A stretch of DNA of 64,000 nt, from the NCBI GenBank assembly GCA_030549775.1, contig CM060172.1:2396123-2460122 (forward strand), given 5' to 3'. The DNA comes from Tamarix chinensis. Lineage: Eukaryota > Streptophyta > Magnoliopsida > Caryophyllales > Tamaricaceae. The notes below the pieces were generated by a model, which was not told the DNA's origin, made no database searches, and saw only the letters and a program-made list of their open reading frames with translations. This document shows positions 34,811 to 47,150 of the stretch, in pieces. Both the position numbers and the translations under genes were made by a program. Position 1 is the stretch's first letter, and every line of letters starts with the position of its first letter.

Positions 34811-37170
34811 AAGAAAAAAAAGGAAAATAAAAGATAAAAAGAAGAATGGAAAAGAGAAAAATAAAAGTAAATAAAAGAGTTTAGAGTTAGGATTAACATT
34901 GAGTTAAATTTATGTTAGGAAATTTAGGTAAATTTTATTTATCAATCATTTAGGGTAAGGTTTAGGTTAAACTATTAATTACCCAAAAAAAAAGAATGTG
35001 ATTAGATTTAGGATTATGGAACTAAGATAAATAACAATATCAATTACAAAGGATTAGGATTAGGTTAAAAACATTAATTACTTAAGATTATGGTTTGATA
35101 AAATATGTGGTATAAGATATATGTTTTTCATGCATTTAATTTGTTAAATATAGTAATTTTATGGCATTAATTACATAATGTGTGAAGCATTTTTTATATT
35201 GTATTGAGCACGTTATAAGTTCCTTATTTCTGTTTGATTATGAACATGATTAATGCATAAATTCCTTCTTTTTTTTTGTAAATTTAAACATGACTCGGTA
35301 TATAGAATGTTAGATTTGTGATCTAATATTGTAAAAAAAAATTATATGCATATGATGGATACCTAGAATGAATTTGAAAAGCATGTATGAACCTCAACTT
35401 GTGGTTTATGTGATTCTCTTGAGGAACTACCCGAGTGGTTTGGTTAAAGACTAGTCAATTGGTTTACTGGTTAAGGAATGATATGTGTTGGCTTATAAAA
35501 ATAACCACTCAACTATTTTTGGAAAGAACCAATCAACTAGTTTAACATTCTACTTATTTAATTCTCTATTTAGCTTGTTTGAGAATTTATCTTGCTTTCT
35601 TTTGCATCTTATTAATCAAGTACTTTAGGATGGAACCAGTCAACTAGTCAAAATAGTCTCTTGAATAGTCCTAAAACTATTTAATTAGTTTTTTTTATCT
35701 AATATGATCTACTCTTTTATTGTTTTACCAAACCAATGCCCTAGTTCTGTGGACAAATCAAATTATTTGTAGGATTATTATATGATATTTTTATCATTTA
35801 TTCTTAGGAGTTTAATCAAGGTCCAATAATAGGCTAAGGCTTGGACCATGACTTGTAATAGTGGATAAATTATGTAAAAATGAAACTAAGTAATCATTTG
35901 AATTTATTTGTTAAGTGATTTTGATATCACTTTGGACACTATAACTAGGCAAGTAATGGAAAATATGAGGTCCTTAAATAAGGAAAATGATGGGAATGAT
36001 GTGGGTTTGCCTATGATGTGAATATATATATTTAACAAAAAACTAATCAATTATAGGAAAAGATTTTATTCATGATTTTATTTCTCCAACTTATAGTGTA
36101 GCGAATAAGGGTTAGCTTGTATTATGGGAACCCTTATTATTTCCAACTCCTTATCTACTATATTTAAACCTATGGGAATAATTAATGGTTTTGAGAATGG
36201 TTAGGATACCTAGTGAGATATGATGGTTGGGACTATGAATCTTATCTTATTGGTTGGGACTTCGCTGCCTTTTATTATTAGTTGGGACTTTGTTTTTTAT
36301 AGTTCTACAATAACTAGTTTAAAGGTTTAGAACTTAGCATTCTTGTGTGATACTCTTAAAAAAAATGTGGATTATGTGATCACATTTACTTCAAATGATC
36401 ATTGGAATCCCTAATGATGCCTTAGATTGTCGTATATTTTCTATGTTCTAACTAAAATGTTGGACAATGCTAATATAATACATGACAGCTCCTTCAAGCA
36501 TATGACATGTATATCATTAGTGGGATATAATATACTAACTTACACATAAAGTTATCCATATAAATTGCATATATGGATAGGAGTATATTGTTGTTGAATA
36601 GCATGTTAGCAATATACATTATATAAGCATAGTAACAAACTTTACTTTGTAAAGTGTTAATGTAGCCTATAATTTTGCATATCCTAAAATGAAAAAAAAA
36701 TGCTAATGCATTTTGATTTTCTCATTATTTAGCTTATTGGCATGCCTATATATTTGGTCACCTAATAAATCCCATAAGTAGAGGACCTTATGTAAGTAAG
36801 AGTAGGTGGCTGATATATAACCCTTGTTGTAGGAACTTATTGGTGATCAAAGATATTTAGATTATCCGATAAAAGACCTACTTTTATATCATGTTTTTGT
36901 ATTCTCATTTAGATATTTAAAAAATCTATTTATCTATTTCTACTTTTAGTTGACTTATTTTTCCATTTTGCTTTTGGATTTGTAAACTAAAATATTTCTA
37001 TCCTTTATGGTATTTACACATTATCTCTTTACTTGTGCTTGTTTTGGTTGGTTTCATAACCTTATATGCTGGATGATGGATCATCTCTCTACACTAGGCA
37101 TGGTAATATCTTCTTTATTTTTCCTAGTCCTTTGTATTTTTCTCCCAAAAGATGTGAATTAAAATGAACT
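34811..37170 (+). mobile_element. Decayed plus-strand LTR, related to LTR X
   Basis: Sequence resembles LTR X: 'CTAGTCAATTGGTTTACTGG'-like words (35440-35660), the block TTTGGTCACCTAATAAATCCC with CATAAGTAGAGGACC (36753-36788), and CTACACTAGGCATGGTAATA (37090-37110), matching the U5-side end of X. Neither terminus is clear. Possible ends are a purine-rich tract at 34800 and GGGTGTTAT at 37811-37819, the latter implying an extra insertion of about 600 bp. No coding region is seen. Confidence 0.45.
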
Positions 37171-38288
37171 GTTTGTGTATTGAAAATGGGAGTGCTAGAT
37201 GGCCTATGTTGATGGTATGTGAAAAATGACAAAGATGTTTTGAGTAGTATGAAATTACAAGAAGATTATTTCTATATCTATTTGATTTTAGTAGGTTTAA
37301 GGATTTTTTTTGATGAATTTATTTTCTTTTTTTATGCATTTAACTCAGAAACCTAGCCTTGTTACAATCCTTATGAAATTCTATTTAATTCTTTAGAGTG
37401 AAAACTTTGATCTATTAGAGATTAGTAACATGAGCCATGCACATAGTTTGATTTATTAGGCAAGTAAGTGATATCCTTTATGAGGTTTCATCCATATATA
37501 TAATAGACTTTCTTCTTGATATACATGAACTACTTGTTATATGTTCATCTAATCCATGGTCTCTTTCACATGTTTGATTGAATGAGCTTATATTATTTAT
37601 CCTTGAGTTAGAGGTAAGGAAAGAGTGTAAAACCCTTATGAATATGAGTCTTGACTAATTGGCATTGTTTTCCTTCTATACATCATTGTTGTTTCCTTCA
37701 TATTTTCTTTATTATTGCGTATATTATACGTTTAAATTTATGTTTAGAAAATTTATAGTATGGATTCTTAATTGAGTAGTGATATTCATATTTCCCAAAC
37801 TAATACAATTGGGTGTTATGGAGATAAGCCCAAAAAACAAATTTCATCACAAAAAGCCTCTGGACACACTCATTACCCTCAGTTGCTTTCTGAGTTCCAC
37901 ACTAGATTGGTTTAGTATATAGCATAGTAATGGTTAGATATCCTTAGCTACATAATATTTTCCTTATTCTCCTCCTCACACGTTCAACCCCTATATATTT
38001 AGGATTTCATACCCATTTTAAGGATTCAATATTTATAATATAAATATCTGACTTTTGAACTCTCCTCTCTACTCTTAATTTTTTTCTCAACATCCTTTAG
38101 TCACTTGACTCTCCCCATAATTTCTTAAGAACTCCTTAGTTCATCAATCAAAAATAATGATACACCCCATTTGTAGGAACCTAAACAAATAGCTATGTCT
38201 TCCATCCAAATTTATGATCCATTTTATCAAACTACTACTAACCCTTATAGAGAAGAGAATTTAGTTACTATATCTTAGCTACATGTTG
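37171..38288. other. Unclassified AT-rich region left of the Harbinger element
   Basis: No confident gene. The last 130 bp (38190-38288) read in plus frame as a possible start of the gag that resumes at 44671, but the similarity is too low to annotate. Confidence 0.35.
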
Positions 38289-38291
38289 TTA

Positions 38292-38320
38292 TAGCCCATT
38301 TAGATTCAAGTGAAATGGGT
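38292..38320 (+). repeat. Left terminal inverted repeat of Harbinger element
   Basis: TAGCCCATTTAGATTCAAGT followed by GAAATGGG. It pairs with 44640-44667, allowing transitions and one indel. Confidence 0.85.
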
Positions 38321-40234
38321 TTAATGGAGGTGAATCAATTGATTCACCCCATTTTGCTACCATTTTTAATAACTCTTCCTGGGTGAATCAGGTTTAATAT
38401 TTCACCTTCGTTTACCTCAGTTAAACTCGCTTTTATTAACCTTTAATTTTGGGGGTAACCGAGGGGAATGTGAAAGAATAAGTAAAATTTTAACCTAATT
38501 GGACAAAATACCCCTCAAACCCTATACCACTATTTTTTACCTGCCTTATAAGACCTCACTCTTCCTTCCCCCTCTCATTTGCACGACATAAACCTCCCTC
38601 CTCCACTAGATCCACTTGATGAAGCATCACCCTCGGCGATGACTATGGATTTTGACAATTAGAGCAGCATTGACAACAAGGGTTATAGTAGGCAGCAGTT
38701 ATGGAGTCCATTTCTCCTCTCTGGCCTTGACGACCAGGTATATTACGCTGCTTCTTCTTTCCCTTTTTTTTTGTTTAGGTCAATTTTGGTGCATAATGGA
38801 TTATGCTTACTTTATGATTCAATTGTGCTACTTGATTTGTGATTATGCTCGCTTTATGAGTCAATTCTACAGAACGGACCATAAATATGAGATAAATGAA
38901 TTGTTTTCCCCATTAGTTTGATTGCTGGAATGATGGTAATGAGCTTTGTATTAGCTCTATCTAATCCATCTATTCTTTATTTCTTTATTCTTACTCAATT
39001 GTGCAAAATTGGTTTGATTGCTGGAATGGGGTGTATTATGCACATAGATTTAATACTTGCAATCTTTTACTCATCTTGTGACAGAGCTAATTTTGTGTTA
39101 TGCATTTCATGTGGTCCTGTAATGAAATTGTTATGGGAGAGTAGTGGACTAGTACAGATTGTGCAAGACTTCACTAGGTAAGGCGTTGGTGGTCTATCAT
39201 GGGGATGAGAGTCTGGCATGACATTTATATTTATTTATTAACTATGTATTCTATCTAAAATTGTTTTGGAACTGTGGTTTGTAATAAGTACTAGCAAATT
39301 TGACTTGTCACTTGGATTGTACTATATACAATGATTTATGGAAGGATAATTTCTATATTTAGCTATTTTACTTGGTATACGGGTATAGCCTCAACACTCA
39401 ATTGATTTGGGTTAGCATTTTCACTTTTCTATTTGAGTTTCATGGTAGGAAATTGGGGGGGGGTGAAACAATAACAACACTAGGCATATACTTATAAAAG
39501 CCAAGGTATATTCTCACTTCTTTAACAGCCAGCAATAGTAAAGAGATATTTTACCCTCTATCTAAAACTTATTAGAACTATGGTTTGTAATAAATTCTAC
39601 CCTCTAACCCTTGTTAAATATCATTAAACCAATCTAATATCATTGCCTCATAACTTGATCCACATTATTTTTGTATCAAAGCTAGGTTGGATTTTCATTT
39701 AATGGAATTTTCCAACCATTGTCGATTGATCGCCTCTCTTATTTACTCATCAATGAAATCATGCAACCTTCATGAAAAGTTGAATATTTAAATCTTTACC
39801 ATAAGTAATCTTCAATTTATATTAGTAAATCTTCAATAGATTGTTTGGATCTTCAAACTCAAACATTGTAAATTTTCACTTCTTCAAACTTCCTTTGAAA
39901 CCACCTTGAATATTCTCTTAAATATTCATCCAAGTATTTTTAACATCTTCAACCATTCATTATCATAGTCTAACACCTTCAACTCTCTTCTTAATTTATC
40001 ATAAGAAATCAAGCCATATTAGTAAGTGGTATTTGGTGCAAGGAGTTTACAATCGGTGAAGAACTATCCATGAAGGTCATGTTAACCATATAACAACTCT
40101 CAGCTAGCATTAATGCCTTAATTAGATTTTTTGCTTTCTACTAGAGTTTATAAATTTTAGTCTCACCTAGATCATAAGGATGTAGTGGAGGATGATTTTC
40201 ATAGATAGGAGGCTAAATTGAAAATGTTTTCAGC

Positions 40235-40570
40235 AACTACTATAATTGCTTAATACAATACAAGCTATAGTTGTTGCTTCTGTCCATCTAATTCCCATGT
40301 CCCACTTGTTGAATTATGCCTATTTTTCTTCTATAATTCTAATGCATAAATACTTGATTAGTAGCTCTTTTATTCCTTGAAATTTTGTACCTAATTCTAA
40401 TGCATAAATATTATTATAACTATTGAATACACTATAAGCTGCAACTGCTACTTCGATCCATCTAGTTTTGTGTCCCACTTGTTGAATTATGCCTATTTTT
40501 TTCAGAATTCTGATGGATAAATACCTTGAAATTGGTAGCTATTTTATACCTTGAAATTTTGTACCCAATG
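40235..40570. repeat. Tandem duplication of about 175 bp
   Basis: Two direct copies about 175 bp apart share GTCCCACTTGTTGAATTATG and CCTTGAAATTTTGTACC. It lies inside the Harbinger element upstream of the transposase. No function is evident. Confidence 0.85.
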
Positions 40571-41077
40571 AAGCTACGTGAAGTAGACAAACATGCATCC
40601 TAGGCTACTATTGTTGTTTGTTGATCTCTGTAATAATGATCATAATAAATAGTATAGGTTTTAGTCGAGTTTATTATTATTATAATTAGTTAAATCTTAT
40701 GTGATAATTGAAAGATGGTTAATAACTATAGAAATTAGGATAAATGGATAAGAAATATGAGAAAAAGAAATAGCTGAGCACTTATGTATAAAAACATTGT
40801 TTGAAATGCTATCTTCTATTAGAAATTACTTTTCTATTTCCATGTTCCTATTTCTTTAAAATGGAGAATGAGTTAAGGAAATAAGGGGATTAAATGCTAA
40901 AAATATGACTCAGTATGCTGTTGATGATGAGATAATGGGAGAAACCACTCAATATTTGTGTCGACCCTACTCTCCTCAATTATATTCTTTCTTTGCTATG
41001 CTAATTCCATTGATGTTGTTGACAAATCAATGTTGATTCCATTTTTTTTCTTTGATCTTTGTTCTTTGTTTTGGTAG

Positions 41078-42421
41078 ATGGATAATGATGATGATATTCT
41101 TACTTTGTTCTACTTTATAATCCTTGATTAGTTTGTTGTGGTGGCGGTGGCTTATTAGTATCTGGACGAAAATGGCATGTTAGATGATGATGATGATGAT
41201 GATATTCATAAAGAATCTAGATAAGTGAGATTTTTGGTAAGAGATGTGATGACCAATAGAGTTATATGTGGAGATATGATTTGTATGGGTCCTAAGGAAT
41301 TTTATGAATTTTGTAGGTTATTAGCTAATCATGGTGGCTTGCAATCAACTTAATGGGTTAATATTGAAATACATTTTTCTTTACTTCTGTACATTTTGGG
41401 GTATGCCTCAACAAATAGGGAGGTACAAAGAGTGTTTGGTAGGTCTAGAGAAGTTATTAGTCGTCATTTCCACAATGTCTTAAGAGGTGTTATCGAATTA
41501 AAGGAGATGGTTATTAGATAACTAGATGAATCATCAACACCCATAGAGATTCGAGATAATCTCAAGTTCTATCCTTAATTTAAGGTTCCTATTATGAATT
41601 TTTTTCCTTTTAGTCAATAAATAATTTAGTTAGATTATTAATAATGTAGTAGTTAATTTTAGGATTGTGTGGGAGAAATTGATGGAACCTATGTTCAAGT
41701 AAAAGTTTCTATATCAGATGCTCCTAAATACCAAAGCAGAAAAGATTACACCACACAAAATGTACAAGAAGCTTGTACATTTAACCTAAACTTTACCTAT
41801 ATTCTAGATGTTTGGGAAGGAACACCTTCTAATTCTTGAATACTAAAAGATGCATTAAGACGACAATATGGCCTCAAAATCCCACCTGGTAACTATATTG
41901 CCATACTTAACAAATACTTTTTACTTAATTTATTGAAAGTTGTCTAACACTTTAACCTTTTTATAGGTAAATATTATCTTGGTGATGGTGGGTTTCCTAT
42001 AATGAGTGTCTTAGTTCCACCTTATAGAGGAGAGCAGTATCATTTGACAGATTACTCGCATAATCCACCAAGGTCTCTGTGAGAGCTATTTCACTTGCAT
42101 AGTTCTTCTTTAAGAAATTCTATTGAAAGAATTCTTGGTGTTATAAAATAGTGGTTTCCAATTATGGAAAGTGAAAATAAATCCCATTATGATGTATATA
42201 CATATACAAGGATTATATTAGCATGTTATATTATGTATAACTTTCTAATGGGTGTTGATCCAGATGAAGCTATAATTGGAGGGGTCAATTAAGAACTTTT
42301 TGATGGCGATGATGGAGAGTGAGAAAATAGTTTGATGGAACTTATAGAAGAAGGAGATAAAAGAGGATAGTTTATAAGGAATTCGACAGCGTTGGCGATG
42401 TGGAGAGATTATGGCCTATAA
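41078..42421 (+). pseudogene. PIF/Harbinger DDE transposase (decayed, three exons)
   Basis: Exons in one conserved frame: 41078-41584, 41663-41888, 41967-42421, with GT-AG introns of 78 bp each. The first exon holds TNREVQRVFGRSREVISRHF, the helix-turn-helix-like region before the nuclease. Catalytic positions: Asp in CVGEIDGTYV (exon 2), Asp in YYLGDGGFP and Glu in SLRNSIERILGV (exon 3), followed by [14 protein letters not shown], the usual closing block, and LAMWRDYGL at the C-terminus. The enzyme would cut at TIRs and insert at TWA. About ten in-frame stops, mostly explicable as C-to-T or G-to-A changes, make it inactive, although the catalytic triad itself is intact. Start choice is tentative: the ATG at 41078 follows a possible acceptor, so an upstream exon is possible. 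Confidence 0.92.
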
Positions 42422-42705
42422 TTATTTTTTAGTTGTATAATTTGAACTAATGTACTATTTCATGTGTACAAAATTGTGAGACTTAATTTTTTTTACTACA
42501 ATATGTTGTATTCTACTATTTCATGTGTACTGAATTATAAGACTTTGTCGTTTTGCTATAATATGTTGTATTCTACTATTTCATGCATAATGAACAAATT
42601 ACTATTAATTGCGAGTTTATAAGTATAACTATGGTATATGTCTTTTCTTAGGTATATTCAACCATGCATCCTCTTTAATTTGAGAGAAACATTTAGACAT
42701 GCGAG

Positions 42706-43691
42706 ATGGATGGAGTTCTTCTTGATGCTTTGATACATCAAATGCGTATAGGTAATTATCTTGGTGGTACATTTACTATGGTAGATTATAGTTCCATGTT
42801 TAAAGAGCTTGAAGAAAAGTTTCCTAACTTTGTATGGAAGAAGGAACAATTTCACAATATGATAAAATATTTGAAGGCAAAGTTTTTTTAATGTTATGAC
42901 ATATTCTAATATGTTTCACAAAGTGGCTGGGGTTTTAATCTTACCACTCAAACGTGGAATCTCGAAGAGGAAGTGTGGAATCAACTAATTGAGGTTTTAT
43001 TCTTTGTATATGGTGTTCATCATCTACATTTGTCATGTATTGTGATTTAATTCACTTTGTTGTTTGTTTGTCATAGAGCAATCCAAAGGTTGAGGAGTGG
43101 AAGGGTAAAACAATTCTCTTCTATGCAAAATTGGAAGAACTATTTTGTAAGGATAGGGAAACCTAGGATAATACTATAACTGGTGTTGAAGTAAGAGCAA
43201 GGATAAGGGAAGCTATAGGATAACATGGAGGATCTAGTAGCATGATTCAAGATATTGACAATATGGTCTCACAAGACAAAGTTCACATTGACGATTTAGT
43301 TCATTTGGTATTGATTCTAGGACTCAATCTCATTCTAATCAAGATTATGGTTCAGATGCTAGTAATGCAAGTGTACCACAAGCAAGTGTGAGTCATGGAT
43401 AAGGAAGTAAGGGTCAGAGGAAAATGGATACATTTATTACAACATGTTTGGATATGTTAAGTGCATAAATAGAGAAGTTTTCCACAATTATGGACAATGG
43501 CTATTAAGTCTATTGAGGAGCTTAACTTCAATCCAAGGTATTAAATGCTGGCTTCTTTCCATCTTTTAAAGAATCACGTAGATGATGAGATGCTAAATGC
43601 ATATCCCTTAGAACAATGCTGGTCTGTATTATGTCTTCTACTAGTGCAAGCACAAATCATAGAATTATTAGAACCTTCCCCTCATGTGTAG
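42706..43691 (+). pseudogene. Harbinger second gene, Myb/SANT-like domain (decayed)
   Basis: Exon 1 is 42706-42993 and exon 2 starts at 43077, with a phase-0 GT-AG intron. The start is EMDGVLLDALIHQ, then FKELEEKFPNFVWKKEQFHN, matching the trihelix Myb/SANT-like DNA-binding domain (M...F...L......G........W..IV..F). Next come SGWGFNLTTQTWNLEEEVWN and NPKVEEWKGKTILFYAKLEE, the standard continuation of these proteins. A stop at 42889-42891 and others later break it. In this superfamily the protein binds the transposon ends and helps the transposase enter the nucleus and act. The C-terminal part (43540-43691) has weak similarity (HLLKNHVDDEMLNAY). It lies 285 bp downstream of the transposase, same strand. 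Confidence 0.85.
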
Positions 43692-44039
43692 TTTTATGCT
43701 TTAAGACACTTGAATTAATATGTCCTATTGGACAATGATATCATTCATCTTTGTTGACTATGAAACAATTATAAGATGAAAATCATCTTGTGCGCCTTTT
43801 GAAATTATATTATGGATGATGATGGACATCTTTTGATTTTGTTAACATTATGTTGAATGTAGGATGATGGATGTCCTTTAACTTGTTAAGTTTGCTTTTA
43901 ATGAAAGATGATGGGTGTCTTTCTTTAATATATTATATATAATTTATTTTATTCGTATAAAAAATCTTTATCTATGAACTAGTTGGCTAAATAGATGTTA
44001 CAACAAAAAATTACTCGTCTTGTAAATCTGTTGGTTATT

Positions 44040-44475
44040 ATTGTAATTGAGGTGGTACTGGTGATGGTAGAGAAAGATGAGAGGAAGAAGTGGTTATGGC
44101 GGATGAGGTGGTGGAGGAGTTGGTTGTGGTGGAGGTAGTGGAGTTATGATGGAGGTGGTAGAGGTGGTGGTGGTACTGGTGGTGGAGAAGGAGAAGGAGA
44201 AGGTGGAGTTGGTTGTGGTGGAGGTGGAGGTGGAGGAGGTGGTGGGCTGGTGGTGGTGGAGGAGTTGGTTGTGGTGGAGGAGGAGGTGGTGGTGGTGGTG
44301 GTGGAGGTGGTGATAGTGTTAGTGGTGGTGGAGAAGGAGGATTTGGTTGTGGTGGTAGTTGTGGAGGAGGTGGTGGGTGGTGGTGGTGGAGGAGTTGGTT
44401 GTGGTGGAGCTGGTGGAATTGTGATGGAGGTGGAAGAGGAGAAGGATGTGGTTTTGGTGGAGGTGGTGATAGGTA
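44040..44475 (+). repeat. G-rich GGT/GGA imperfect array
   Basis: About 430 bp of nearly C-free GGN codon-like units with a higher-order unit 'GGAGTTGGTTGTGGTGGAGG' seen four times. It keeps two frames open: Gly-rich (44213-44476) and Val/Glu-rich (44250-44492). It is internal to the Harbinger element, just inside the right end. I regard the frames as by-products of composition. Confidence 0.85.
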
Positions 44476-44639
44476 AGTTATCGCAGAAGTGACTTATCTA
44501 TTTAATATAAAGGTATAAATGTCATTTACTTTATTTTTTTAACCTTCATTCACCTCAATCCAAACATAATTTTTTAAACATTCACCGTGATTCAACTCCA
44601 TTCACTTTACCTAGGTTAACTTTTTATATTTACCCTCAC

Positions 44640-44667
44640 CCTGTTTTGCCCCAATCCAAACGGATCA
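44640..44667 (-). repeat. Right terminal inverted repeat of Harbinger element
   Basis: The reverse complement begins TGATCCGTTTGGATTGGGGC. The CCGTTTGG core kept here is CCATTTAG in the left copy, as expected from CpG decay. Confidence 0.85.
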
Positions 44668-44670
44668 TTA

Positions 44671-45460
44671 ATGTCTAGCTCTACACCTCCATTTAAGAAA
44701 TGGTCTTAGACATGCTAGCTTCTCTAGCACAAATCCTTCGTTAGTTGTAACACATTATTAACCAATATTATCATGATACACCTTAGCAGCCCACACCACA
44801 AGAAACTCTAGTAGAGGCTTTAAATCTTCTCAAGAGGGAACCAAAGACTAGGTTTTACAATGCCATCATTCAAAAAGAATTAATGTCAACGTAAGATGCC
44901 CATGCTAAGAGGAATAGGAGTGGTAGAAAAAAAGAGAGTCTCTAAGCCCTCCTCAACTAGAAAGAAGAGAAAGGCATTTGAGACCAAGAAGAAGGAGTGA
45001 TGGTTAGTGGTCTAGTAGGGTTAGAGAATAAAATAAAGGACATGTTTCTCATTAGAACAATAGGAATGAGGGGAAAAAATCAAGAGCATGGTGGAGAATT
45101 GAAAGATTTTATCAGTAGAATAATAGATCAAAGGGTACAAGAAGCTTTAGAAACTATAAAAGGGAAGAGAATAAGAGTGACACTGATGGTTAAATCTAAC
45201 AAACACCCTTCACAAAATACATCTCTAAAATATAAAAAAAAATAAGAACTCTAATGTTTGAAATACTTGATTGATTTACATATCCATTGGAGCATCTAAA
45301 TGGGTTCAAGAATGCAATGCTACTAGCTAGGGTACGAGAAGAGACCACATGCAAGTAATTTTAGAGAACCTTCAAATGATCGGCATTGAGGTGGTTTGGA
45401 ACGCTAAAAAATAAGTCAATCAGCTCTTTTTCTCAACTTGCAATGGTTTTTGTTGACTAA
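44671..45460 (+). pseudogene. Tat/Ogre/Athila-type gag, N-terminal and core part (decayed)
   Basis: A frame at 44997-45245 (82 codons, IIDQRVQEALETIKGKRIRV) leads, after a frameshift, into PLEHLNGFKNAMLLARVREE then TTCK, RWFGTLKNKSISSFSQLAMV (45283-45451). This matches the gag core of the non-chromodomain plant gypsy lineages: DP.EHL..F...M.L......CR.F..TL.G.A..WF..L...SI.SF..L...F. It is a capsid-type structural protein. The Harbinger element lies immediately to its left. The right end is cut at 'AMVFVD' by the insertion that starts near 45461; gag resumes near 47151. Confidence 0.75.
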
Positions 45461-47150
45461 TTTGACGTTTTCACCTCATAGTTCAAACAATGTCCCAGCA
45501 ATTATTTTGATGACAAAAAATGGGTTTAGGGAACTAACATGTTTTCTTATGTGCACATGATCTATGATTGACAACAAAGAGATCAAAACACACATGCTAA
45601 ATATTTACCCAAGTGTAAATTGAAAAGAGAAATCAAGTTTCAAAGCACAAGACAAGACCACATGAAGTTCACAAGGACATAAGATTTAAGGGTTATATTT
45701 CTAAGTCTTAAGTTTACTTGTAAATAGTTAAGTTGAGAAATTTCACATTTTTATATAAACTCCTAAAAAAGTTTAAAACACTTAACTTGAATTAAGATTA
45801 TGTGCATTCCTGGTTGATCTTGATTTGTAAATATTTCCAAGTTTTCTAAAACTTCTTGTTTGGTTTCTATCAAAACCATTTGATAGGTCTAATGATCGAT
45901 CAACCGGTTTGGTATAATCTTAAGGCATTAAACATGTAAAAACACAGATATATCAACTAGCATAGCAAACCAATCAACTAGTTTGAAAACTAATTGAATG
46001 GTTTAGAAACTTATCAACTTGTTTGACTAAACTATTCCATGGGTTTTGCTATTGCATAACCCATTCATCTCTTGTTAAACAAATCTATAAGTCTCAATAA
46101 ATTAGTTAACTAGTTTGACAAACAAGCCATTGGACTTTGCTCCTATAGAAACCTATTTTTCTCCATTTAAATGCATTCATTAGCTTTTCCAAATAGATCA
46201 AAAAATTTGATTAAACAAATCAAGTAGTTTGGGTGAACCATTGTTGTGAAGGACGTACTAACTTGTTTATGAAACCATGATATTATTCTAGTATTTTCAT
46301 TGGACCAATTATAAACAACAAAAAACTTATCTACTAGTTTATTTGATGGTAAATTTTTCATCTTAGGTATATACATATTAAATCAAATAGTTTGAAAAAC
46401 TGATCTACTATTTATACAACTAATTAACTATTTTTCCCAAATTGAACAACTAATATACATTAAATGCTAATTTTCTACCCATTAGCTGATATATTTTTTT
46501 AGTAAATTTGTTCCTAAAGGCTACCTAACAAAGATGAGCCTTATAGAGAAGCTCCATTAGCATTTATTACAATAAAAAATTATACTATAGTTACTTTTCA
46601 ATTACTCAACTGCTCTCTCAACGATTCCATTGCTCATTTACAACTCTCATAAATTTCATATCCTAAGATTTCATTGAAAAGTGTTCATTTCTCCCTTTTT
46701 TTAGCTAGAATTACTTTACAATTGTAATATATATTTTTAATTTCAACTATCTAGGTTACATCTCATTCAAATTTCTACACTTTATATCTTGATTGTTGGT
46801 GAGAATCAATTATAATTACAACCACCTTTTCAAAATTCATTAGAAAGGAGGTTGGTGAGTGTTTTCCTATTTATAATGAGTGGTTTTTATTAAGGATATA
46901 GAGAAGATAAATAAGTTAATTTTTAAATCATATTTTAGAGGTCATTGAGAATTTAAGGCTTATAAACCAAGAGAAGAGTGATCATGAATAAAAACATGTT
47001 ACTTATTCAAAATCTAAAAGGGAGAACATTTTGGTATTGGATGTAGAGAGTAATTAGCTCTTGAGCCACTATTATTTGTCTATAAATTTTTTATTTAAAA
47101 TTTCCATTCTTTTAAAACCATATTCACCCCCTATTGGGTTCTTACATGAC
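45461..47150. mobile_element. Non-coding LTR-like insertion splitting gag
   Basis: About 1.7 kb of AT-rich DNA separates the two halves of a gag. It contains many copies of an 'AATCAACTAGTTTG'-like word (45890-46430), seen also in the LTR-type sequence at 35440-35660, and ends near ATTCACCCCCTATTGGGTTC (47124-47143), a string common near LTR borders in plant elements. Exact termini and target duplication are not resolved. The minus-strand frame 46167-46376 shows no similarity. Confidence 0.4.

Larger units (their letters stand above)
38292..44667 (+). mobile_element. PIF/Harbinger DNA transposon (6.4 kb)
   Basis: Terminal inverted repeats: left TAGCCCATTTAGATT at 38292, right (reverse complement) TGATCCGTTTGGATT ending at 44667. 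Ten of 15 bases agree and all five differences are transitions. The target duplication TTA (38289-38291 and 44668-44670) is the signature TWA of this superfamily. Two genes are carried in the same direction: a DDE transposase (41078-42421) and a Myb/SANT-like protein (42706-43691), both with in-frame stops. Subterminal regions repeat 'GGTGAATCA' words. 38460-41077 has no recognised gene: a possible TATA (TTATAAGACC, 38545-38554), two frames without similarity (38652-38921, 38918-39181) and a tandem duplication (40235-40570). Confidence 0.93.

Noticed and set aside
38652..39181. Two adjacent frames inside the Harbinger element
   Set aside because: No similarity to transposase or Myb-like proteins; more likely untranslated or intron-like sequence.
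44213..44492. Gly-rich and Val/Glu-rich frames
   Set aside because: Both frames follow from the GGT/GGA array and have no start context or family match.
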